Assembly: GCA_934230685.1 (NCBI GenBank) | Contig: CAKQFF010000041.1 | Span: 1-12,184, forward strand | Direction: 5' to 3' | Length of the DNA: 12,184 bases | From: an uncultured Prevotella sp. | GTDB taxonomy: Bacteria > Bacteroidota > Bacteroidia > Bacteroidales > Bacteroidaceae | Shown here: in pieces, positions 7,409 through 12,184 of the stretch | Numbering within the stretch: the stretch's first letter is position 1 | How the letters are laid out: every line of letters begins with the position of its first letter | The notes under the pieces: model-generated | Seen by the model: only the letters and a program-made list of their open reading frames with translations | Database searches by the model: none | Told to the model about the DNA's origin: nothing | Position numbers and translations under genes: made by a program

Positions 7409-7440
7409 CAAATATATAGCTTTCTTCCGAACAAAGCAAA
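7409..7440 (-). promoter_or_regulatory. Bacteroidota-type promoter without a protein gene behind it
   Basis: Minus strand: TTTG (7440-7437), a 20-nt spacer, and TATATTTG (7416-7409). Both elements match the consensus. It points away from the gene at 7521 and toward the terminator at 7323-7358, and so defines the candidate small RNA. Confidence 0.6.
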
Positions 7441-7479
7441 TATTTTAAGCTAAAAAGCTGATATTTTAACAAATTAAGC

Positions 7480-7487
7480 TAATTTTG
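7480..7487 (+). promoter_or_regulatory. -7 promoter box of the gene at 7521
   Basis: TAATTTTG at 7480-7487 fits TAnnTTTG. The -33 position 19 bases upstream holds CTG (7458-7460) instead of TTG, so that element is weak. The predicted leader is about 25 bases. The box covers a possible TTG start at 7485, which argues for the ATG at 7521. Confidence 0.55.
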
Positions 7488-7520
7488 TATGCAATTAAGG
7501 ATTTAAACAACATAACAGCA

Positions 7521-7907
7521 ATGGGTAGAAACAAATATTCGAATGGTGAGGTTAACGCCATCGCCAAACTTCTTAGGCTGAAAAACTCAGCCAATCGTGC
7601 CAAACAAAAAGAGATACGCCATAAGTTGCGTGTTGACTTTGAATTCAACATCTCCGACTTTAACGAGCCGGGACGTGCCTTTGGTGAGCAGGAACTTTAT
7701 GATGCCATACATCGTGGTGCCATACAGATACTCGACGACCAGACAATAGCCTCGATGAAGGCCAAGCGCGAGCGAGACAGATTGCGCGATGAGGCGGCAC
7801 GCCAGCAGGAAGCTGTTGAGGCTGGCGAGCAGACCGACTGGAAAGAAGCCATGAAGCAATGGGAAGACTGGGAGGCTCAGGAAATGTCGAAGCTTGATAA
7901 ATCGTAA
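7521..7907 (+). CDS. Small charged protein of unknown function
   Basis: 128 residues from the ATG at 7521. The reading frame extends to a TTG at 7485, but that overlaps the promoter box. It has no signal peptide or membrane segment, so it should be cytoplasmic. The N-terminal half is basic and looks helical (NKYSNGEVNAIAKLLRLKN, then NRAKQKEIRHKLRVDFEF), followed by ISDFNEPGRAFGEQELYDAI, and a long charged helix at about 73-122 with many Arg, Glu and Gln, ending in acidic and Trp-rich repeats (DWKEAMKQWEDWEAQ). I recall similar proteins in Bacteroidales genomes but know of no assigned function. The basic first half could bind nucleic acid; this is only inference from composition. It stands as a single gene with its own promoter, followed at once by a large inverted repeat. 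Confidence 0.75.
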   Translation: MGRNKYSNGEVNAIAKLLRLKNSANRAKQKEIRHKLRVDFEFNISDFNEPGRAFGEQELYDAIHRGAIQILDDQTIASMKAKRERDRLRDEAARQQEAVEAGEQTDWKEAMKQWEDWEAQEMSKLDKS

Positions 7908-7910
7908 TCA

Positions 7911-8003
7911 GAAGTTAAAGGAGTTAAGAAGTTCTTGCAAGCAAGCGGCAAGAACTCCTTAGCGACCGTAGGGCGCGAAAACTCCTTAACTTCTTAACTT
8001 CTT
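7911..8003. repeat. Compound inverted repeat built from GAAGTTAA/GGAGTTAA units
   Basis: Begins three bases after the stop of the 128-residue protein. The left part (7911-7933) contains GAAGTTAAA, GGAGTTAA and GAAGTT in series. The right part (7980-8001) is AACTCCTTAACTTCTTAACTTC, the reverse complement of the same units with small offsets; an outer stem of 14 bp with one bulged A is possible. An inner perfect 8-bp hairpin lies between: GTTCTTGC (7931-7938) and GCAAGAAC (7948-7955). It may act as a terminator, but no clean T-run follows. The build resembles interspersed palindromic repeats rather than a single-copy terminator. Confidence 0.55.
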
Positions 8004-8009
8004 TCGCTT

Positions 8010-8294
8010 GTGAAACTTAAATTCAATTATTGTAAGAACCATATTTTTTGCCTTATTACTGACAGATATCATTAGTTTTCCTTTGTTTTGTGTAATTCTT
8101 AAAACCTTTGATAATCAGTGTTTTGTACGAATAATGAACATTTATATATTTTATTGTAATATGTTTTTTTAGCTTGATATAGATTAATTTTCTAACTTTG
8201 CAGCCGTGTTCGAGACAGCACATTTCTGTGTTTGAGACAACACATTTCAAATTTAACTATACAAATCATTATTAACTAAAACATTAAAACTATT
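8010..8294 (+). other. A/T-rich gene-free leader with 22-nt tandem repeat
   Basis: No credible gene lies here; a minus-strand open frame at 8056-8250 looks like chance in A/T-rich DNA. A promoter box is at 8193-8200. Directly after it come two tandem 22-nt copies, 8206-8227 and 8228-8249, both of the form GTGTTyGAGACArCACATTTCw and differing at three positions. They lie in the predicted 5' leader of the secreted-protein gene at 8295. Confidence 0.6.
8174..8200 (+). promoter_or_regulatory. Bacteroidota-type promoter of the secreted protein gene at 8295
   Basis: TAACTTTG at 8193-8200 is a full match to the -7 box. The nearest TTG (8174-8176) is only 16 bases upstream, shorter than the usual 19-20, so the -33 element is uncertain. 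The predicted leader is close to 90 bases. Confidence 0.6.
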
Positions 8295-9026
8295 ATGATT
8301 AAAAATTTACGTTTTGCACTTGCATTTGCATTTATGGCTATTTGTGGTTCGGTTGCTGCTCAGAAGGTTGTGGCTGATGATCCAGTTGAAGTAGAATTCA
8401 AGACATTGTATAGCGCTCTTGCAGAAGAAGGTAAGACCGTTGTTTATCTTGAGAAGAACCCTGCCCAGATAGAGGATGCAGCTACAATAACTTTCGCTAA
8501 GGGTGGTGCCAAGAGTGCTCCTAACTATAATATCAAGAACGTATATATCCAGTTGTTCGGTGGAAGCCTTGCTACAGCAGAGGAAACCGAGGGCAACACA
8601 ATGACCTATAAGTCAGAGAAGTTTATCAAGCAGATAAATCTTGTTTCTACAAAGGCAAATCCTTGGGCAGAGGTTAAGTGCAATGTAGGTCAGCTCGTTA
8701 AGAACGAAAAGAATCCAAGAAACCTTGTATGGTCGAACAAGGACGCTGATGGCAAGCGTATCGATGTAAACGAGGTAGTGTTCACAGTTTGCTCTTCTGA
8801 CGTTACACCTGAGGGTGAGGCACAGTCTCCAAGCGATAAGGATCATGTACGCTATACCAAGACAAAGGTTATTACATATTCTTTGGTTGATGACGAAACA
8901 GGCATCAACAACATCACAGCTGCCAATGCACAGAACGGTGCTCGCTACAACATGGCAGGACAGCGTGTAGGCAACGATTTCAAGGGTCTTGTTGTTGAGA
9001 ACGGCCAGAAGAAGATCGTTAAGTAA
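8295..9026 (+). CDS. Secreted protein with conserved C-terminal sorting-like tail
   Basis: 243 residues. The signal peptide is about 1-22: MIKNLRF, a hydrophobic core, and VAA|QK as likely cleavage site. The middle (about 24-200) is a probable beta-rich domain that I do not recognise; it contains YNIKNVYIQLFGG and VNEVVFTVCSS. The last 41 residues (203-243) are TGINNITAA...RYNMAGQRVG...KGLVVENGQKKIVK, a module very common at the ends of secreted Prevotella proteins and similar in outline to type IX secretion sorting domains. I infer export and perhaps surface attachment; the membership is not proven. The gene at 9268 has the same start and the same tail. Codon use here favours GCT/GTT more than its neighbours, which may point to high expression. 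It is a single-gene unit with its own promoter and terminator. Confidence 0.8.
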   Translation: MIKNLRFALAFAFMAICGSVAAQKVVADDPVEVEFKTLYSALAEEGKTVVYLEKNPAQIEDAATITFAKGGAKSAPNYNIKNVYIQLFGGSLATAEETEGNTMTYKSEKFIKQINLVSTKANPWAEVKCNVGQLVKNEKNPRNLVWSNKDADGKRIDVNEVVFTVCSSDVTPEGEAQSPSDKDHVRYTKTKVITYSLVDDETGINNITAANAQNGARYNMAGQRVGNDFKGLVVENGQKKIVK

Positions 9027-9081
9027 TAAGAATACATGTAATAGTATTTGGGGATAAATTTAAGATTCTTCATAAAATTTT

Positions 9082-9123
9082 AAAGGGTTTGTCGAGGCAG
9101 CGGTCTTGGCAAACCCTTTTCTT
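9082..9123 (+). terminator. Intrinsic terminator after the secreted protein gene
   Basis: Perfect 10-bp inverted repeat: AAAGGGTTTG (9082-9091) and CAAACCCTTT (9110-9119), with an 18-nt loop, followed by TCTT. It lies about 55 bases after the stop at 9026 and separates the two secreted-protein genes into distinct transcripts. Confidence 0.75.
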
Positions 9124-9176
9124 CGTTATAGCACAGTCGTCACAAAGAATTAACCAAATTTTAAAGCACTTCCACT

Positions 9177-9206
9177 TTGTAGGTATATAATTATTGTATA
9201 ACTTTG
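9177..9206 (+). promoter_or_regulatory. Bacteroidota-type promoter of the secreted protein gene at 9268
   Basis: TTG (9177-9179), a 19-nt spacer, and TAACTTTG (9199-9206) match the consensus. The transcript would start near 9212, and a small hairpin GTGTT (9211-9215) / AACAC (9222-9226) would lie at its very 5' end. The leader is about 55 bases. Confidence 0.75.
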
Positions 9207-9267
9207 CATTGTGTTGATAAAAACACTCTAACGTAATAACAACTATAACTCTTAAAACAAAACTATT

Positions 9268-10557
9268 ATGATTAAAAATTTACGCTTTACATTGATGGCT
9301 GTGTTGATGCTCATTTGCGGAGCCGTTTCTGCACAGACCGTTGTAACATTCACTGCCGGAACAGATACTTCTGATGGCGCAACTCTGACAAAGGATGGTG
9401 TGACTCTTAGCTTGGATAAGGGAACATCTAATCTGTTAGGCAAGCTTAGTGAACAACAGTACAGAATCTTTAAGGACAATGTACTTACTGTATCTTCAAC
9501 AGCAGGTGAAATCACAAAGATTGTGTTCAACTGTACAGCCAACAACACTACAAAGTATGGTCCTGGCTGTTTTGCAGCTCAGGAAGGTTATACTTATGAG
9601 GGCAAGGTAGGCACATGGAAAGGTTCTGCCACTTCTGTTGACTTTACTGCTGCTTCAGCTCAGGTTCGCGCCACATCTATCGAGGTGACTTTGGGCTCAA
9701 AGACTGGCAACACAAAGAAGGCTGCCGAGCTTGCTTTCTCTGAGGAGAAGGTAAACCACGAGATTGGCACAGAGTTCACAGCTCCTACCTTTACAAAGGC
9801 TACAACTGCTGCTGTTAAGTTTGCTTCTGACAATGAGGCTGTTGCCACAGTAAACGCAGAGGGCGTGATTGCTCTTGGTAGCGAGGAGGGCAAGGCTGTC
9901 ATCACAGCTGAGTCTGCCGAGAACGATGAGTATGAGGCTGGCAAGGCTACATGCACCGTTTACGTATGGCACTACAATGTCTACAAGAAGGCTACAGAGA
10001 TTGAGTCGGGCAAGCAGTATCTCATCGTTGCACAGCGCGACGACAAGACCTATTATGCTATGCCTCGCAAGAAAGGTGACAAGTATGGTTATCTCTCGAC
10101 ATCCTTCGTGGAGGGTTATACCGACGAGCTTAAGATACAGTCTTCTTACGACGACAGCTTCACATTCGAGGTATTCGAGGACGGCTATTCTATTAAGGAT
10201 TGCTACGGACGCTACCTCTACATGGAGGGCAAATATGAAAGCTTCCAGCTTGGCGAAGAGGCCCAGTCTTGGATTGTGGAGCCAGCCGATAACGGCACAT
10301 TCTCTTTCACCAACAATGGCAAGTTCATCCAGTTTGGCGATGGCACTTACACTTCGTTCGGCGCTTATGAGACAAAGAAAGACAATACCGTTCTGCCAAT
10401 GCTCTATAAGTTTGATGACAAAGCTACTGGCATCAGCGGCATCAACGCTACTACAACAGTCAAGAGCGACGCTATCTACAACATTGCTGGCCAGCGCGTA
10501 GGCAAGGGCTATAAGGGTCTTGTGATCGTGAACGGCAAGAAGATGATGATGAAGTAA
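9268..10557 (+). CDS. Multidomain secreted protein with Ig-like domain and sorting-like tail
   Basis: 429 residues. The signal peptide is about 1-22 (MIKNLRFTLMAVLMLICGAV, then SA|QT). An N-terminal beta-sandwich-like domain spans about 24-145 (ITKIVFNCTAN, ATSIEVTLGS). An Ig-like, Big_2-type domain follows at about 153-233 (VKFASDNEAVATVNAEGVIAL in part, then GKAVITAES and KATCTVYV). A third domain is at about 236-383, with SGKQYLIVAQRDDKTYYAM, GYSIKDCYGRYLYMEG and GTFSFTNNGKFIQF; this spacing of short strands suggests a beta-trefoil-like, perhaps carbohydrate-binding fold, but that is inference. The tail at 387-429 (TGISGI...YNIAGQRVGKGYKGLVIVNGKK) matches that of the gene at 8295. I see no catalytic motif; an adhesin or binding role is plausible. 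It has its own promoter and a strong terminator. Confidence 0.82.
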   Translation: MIKNLRFTLMAVLMLICGAVSAQTVVTFTAGTDTSDGATLTKDGVTLSLDKGTSNLLGKLSEQQYRIFKDNVLTVSSTAGEITKIVFNCTANNTTKYGPGCFAAQEGYTYEGKVGTWKGSATSVDFTAASAQVRATSIEVTLGSKTGNTKKAAELAFSEEKVNHEIGTEFTAPTFTKATTAAVKFASDNEAVATVNAEGVIALGSEEGKAVITAESAENDEYEAGKATCTVYVWHYNVYKKATEIESGKQYLIVAQRDDKTYYAMPRKKGDKYGYLSTSFVEGYTDELKIQSSYDDSFTFEVFEDGYSIKDCYGRYLYMEGKYESFQLGEEAQSWIVEPADNGTFSFTNNGKFIQFGDGTYTSFGAYETKKDNTVLPMLYKFDDKATGISGINATTTVKSDAIYNIAGQRVGKGYKGLVIVNGKKMMMK

Positions 10558-10603
10558 TGCTTCTACATATAAAGAAGCTATATAATTATACGTGATAAGT
10601 AAT

Positions 10604-10656
10604 CGTCCCCCAACTGAGCGACATTAAGTCATTCAGTTGGGGGACGCTCGTTTTTT
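10604..10656 (+). terminator. Strong intrinsic terminator after the second secreted protein gene
   Basis: Perfect 14-bp GC-rich inverted repeat: CGTCCCCCAACTGA (10604-10617) and TCAGTTGGGGGACG (10633-10646), with a 15-nt loop, then CTCG and six T (10651-10656). It ends the plus-strand gene and lies just before the 3' end of the minus-strand regulator gene. Confidence 0.9.
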
Positions 10657-10662
10657 GTCTGA

Positions 10663-11310
10663 TTAAATATAGTATTCAGCACTGTCTACCAGTCCTGCTC
10701 TTAGTGCAATCTTTGTTGCCTCATGCGCATTGTTCACTCCGAGCTTACGGAATATGTTCTTGCGATGAGTGTTTACGGTGTGAAACGAAGAGAAGCGTCG
10801 CTCTGCAATCTCTTTTGTTGTGAGACCGAGAGCGATAAGCTTCAGTATTTCCGTTTCTGTCTTTGTAAGGTTGCCCAACGCCGCCGATTGCTCGTCGTTG
10901 GTAGGAGGATTGAGCAGCATTTCTGCTATTCGCTGGCAAATATAACGTTGGTGGCGCACGGCATAGACCATTGACTCGCGTATCTCATGCAGAGGCGAGT
11001 CCTTCATCACAATGCCGAATTGCCGGTTTACAGCCACCGTCTGGTTGATGAAATCATAGCTTAGTTCGTCGCTGAACAAAATCCATAGCGACTGCCGGAA
11101 TCGTTGCGCGATGATCTGCAGCTCGTTGGCATCGTTGATGTCGATGAGCGTATAGTCGAGAAAAACCGTTGCATTGGGATTTTTGGTCAGTGCTTCTATG
11201 AGCGCAGCCTTATCCTCAGTGCAGCAATATTCAAGTCCTTTGTCAATCTGTTCGGCCAAGTATGTCAGCCCAACGCGTGTTATATCCTGTTTGTCGGCTA
11301 TGATTATCAT
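10663..11310 (-). CDS. LuxR/NarL-type response regulator
   Basis: 215 residues in two parts. The receiver-like domain (1 to about 125) keeps the phospho-acceptor position D52 (VFLDYTL), S80 (LFSDE) and K103 (IVMKDSP), but the usual acidic pair near the start is reduced to A5-D6 (IIIADKQD), so metal binding may be altered. A LuxR-type helix-turn-helix follows at about 148-210: LTKTETEILKLIALGLTTKE, IAERRFSSFHTVNTHRKNIF, RKLGVNNAHEA. It should be a cytoplasmic DNA-binding regulator; its signal and targets are unknown. No histidine kinase gene is in the window. It starts 13 bases after the stop of the AUR1-like membrane protein gene, with no promoter or terminator between, so the two form an operon. 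Confidence 0.88.
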   Translation of the reverse strand: MIIIADKQDITRVGLTYLAEQIDKGLEYCCTEDKAALIEALTKNPNATVFLDYTLIDINDANELQIIAQRFRQSLWILFSDELSYDFINQTVAVNRQFGIVMKDSPLHEIRESMVYAVRHQRYICQRIAEMLLNPPTNDEQSAALGNLTKTETEILKLIALGLTTKEIAERRFSSFHTVNTHRKNIFRKLGVNNAHEATKIALRAGLVDSAEYYI

Positions 11311-11323
11311 GTTGTATGTGTGT

Positions 11324-12121
11324 TTAAATGGTAGCGATATATTTCTGCATCAGTCTTTTCACCGCTGGTGTGCGGAGGATGCATCCCTCAAGCACAGCTA
11401 TGCCCACTATGGTGGTAAGGATGCCGAGCATAACATCTATGATGTAGTGGTGGGTTGTGTAGACGGCTGTCCACCAAATGCCCATGCAGATGAAGGCGAA
11501 TATGGCGATTGTGGCTTTCGACTCGCGGCTCCACACAGCGTAGATTGTAGCCACAAGCATGTAGGCAGCGTGGAGCGAGGGTACGGCAGCAAACACATTG
11601 GCGTTCTTGCCGTAGATGGAGTGGAAGATGTTCAATCCCGTAAGGGCGTCGAAGCGTCCAAGGCCTGCCACATTGCCTGGAGTGTTGAGCACAGGGGTGA
11701 ATCCGTAGTTGAGAGCATACCATGGTGGGGCGGCAGGATGGATGTAGTAGCCCACGAAGCCCACGAGGTTGACAAAAAGAAATGCAAAGGAGAACCGCAG
11801 ATACATTTCGCGTTTGCCCTTGAAATAAAGATATATGGCGAAAGCCAACGGCACCGGCACCCAGCACAGATAGAAGATGCCCGCCATGAAGTCGGCCACG
11901 CTGCAGTTGTGCATGCTGAACCATTCGCCAGGAATTATCTTGGTTCCCTCAGCCGTAGCAATGCCGAAGAACGAGCGTTCTGCCTCATAGAGCGGTTGCA
12001 CATCGATGGGGTTCACCTTGTAGTTGGGGTAGAAGCGCATCGAGTCGTAGCACACCGCGAATAGAAGCCACGGCAGCAAGGCGAGTGCAATCTTGCGAGT
12101 GGGGCGCACAGCAAGCAGCAC
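11324..12121 (-). CDS. AUR1-like PAP2 family membrane protein, probable inositol phosphotransferase
   Basis: 265 residues from a GTG at 12119-12121, with about six hydrophobic segments. It carries the motifs of the AUR1/Ipt1-like branch of the PAP2 superfamily: YYIHPAAPPWY (125-135), VPSLHAAY (180-187, with H184), and YTTHHYIIDVMLG (221-233, with H225 and D229 of the catalytic set). Family knowledge: such enzymes transfer an inositol-phosphate head group to ceramide or diacylglycerol, and Bacteroidota make inositol sphingolipids; the exact substrate is not readable from sequence. The frame stays open upstream to a TGA at 12179-12181. Those 19 codons are hydrophobic (LAPIFIYIIIFWL) and look like the start of the first membrane segment, but contain no ATG. 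The true start is therefore uncertain; a frameshift or unusual start near 12182 is possible. It is co-transcribed with the LuxR-type regulator. Confidence 0.78.
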   Translation of the reverse strand: MLLAVRPTRKIALALLPWLLFAVCYDSMRFYPNYKVNPIDVQPLYEAERSFFGIATAEGTKIIPGEWFSMHNCSVADFMAGIFYLCWVPVPLAFAIYLYFKGKREMYLRFSFAFLFVNLVGFVGYYIHPAAPPWYALNYGFTPVLNTPGNVAGLGRFDALTGLNIFHSIYGKNANVFAAVPSLHAAYMLVATIYAVWSRESKATIAIFAFICMGIWWTAVYTTHHYIIDVMLGILTTIVGIAVLEGCILRTPAVKRLMQKYIATI

Positions 12122-12184
12122 AAGCCAGAATATGATGATGTAGATGAATATAGGAGCGAGTTTTATATTTCGTCTGGATCACCG

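Noticed and set aside
7485..7520. Longer TTG start for the 128-residue protein
   Set aside because: The TTG is part of the -7 promoter box (7480-7487), so it would be upstream of the transcript start. The ATG at 7521 fits better.
7911..8003. CRISPR array
   Set aside because: The repeats are short, inverted and not regularly spaced by unique spacers.
8056..8250. 64-codon minus-strand open frame in an A/T-rich region
   Set aside because: It has Lys/Ile-rich chance composition, crosses the promoter and tandem repeat of the next gene, and no convincing promoter was seen.
9869..10501. 210-codon open frame on the plus strand in another reading frame
   Set aside because: It lies wholly inside the gene at 9268, with low-complexity Ser/Arg/Leu composition typical of a shifted frame.
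11174..12064. 296-codon open frame on the plus strand
   Set aside because: It is antisense to the AUR1-like gene and the start of the regulator gene, whose family motifs are clear. The plus-strand product shows no domain.

Overview
The window looks like the chromosome of a Bacteroidota member, most likely a Prevotella-type species. Six sites just upstream of genes match the Bacteroidota -7 box TAnnTTTG, and most have a TTG about 19-20 bases further upstream. There are almost no Shine-Dalgarno sequences. The protein families fit too: OMP_b-brl_3 outer-membrane receptor, DUF4230 pair, Bacteroidota-type MenC, AUR1-like PAP2 protein, and secreted proteins with a YNxAGQRV...NGKK tail typical of Prevotella. 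No tRNA, rRNA, insertion sequence, prophage or CRISPR array was seen.

Layout from left to right. 1-349: an intrinsic terminator for a gene outside the window, then a hairpin-rich leader of unknown role. 350-3316 (+): a TonB-receptor-like outer-membrane beta-barrel protein, closed by a perfect 19-bp hairpin that serves both strands. 3375-4997 (-): a two-gene operon of a small lipoprotein followed by menC (menaquinone synthesis). A short divergent promoter region separates it from 5147-6481 (+), two adjacent DUF4230 genes, one a lipoprotein and one with a membrane anchor. 6515-7111 (-): an orphan ECF sigma factor. 7112-7520: a gene-free stretch holding the sigma promoter and, on the minus strand, a good promoter followed about 80 bases later by a strong intrinsic terminator, which reads as an unannotated small RNA or attenuator. 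7521-7907 (+): a small conserved-looking charged protein of unknown function, followed by a compound inverted repeat. 8295-9026 and 9268-10557 (+): two secreted proteins with the same signal-peptide start (identical over 26 nt of DNA) and the same C-terminal tail, each with its own promoter and terminator. 10663-12121 (-): an AUR1/inositol-phosphotransferase-like membrane protein followed by a LuxR-type response regulator in one operon, possibly truncated or frameshifted at the right edge.

Most genes concern the cell envelope: outer-membrane receptor, lipoproteins, secreted proteins, a lipid head-group enzyme and a respiratory quinone enzyme. Two regulators are present, an ECF sigma factor and a LuxR-type regulator, without an adjacent anti-sigma factor or histidine kinase. 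I found no obvious new multi-gene system. The best leads are the candidate small RNA at about 7323-7403, the pair of secreted proteins with conserved ends and variable middles, the 22-nt tandem repeat in one of their leaders, and the coupling of an AUR1-like enzyme to a response regulator.
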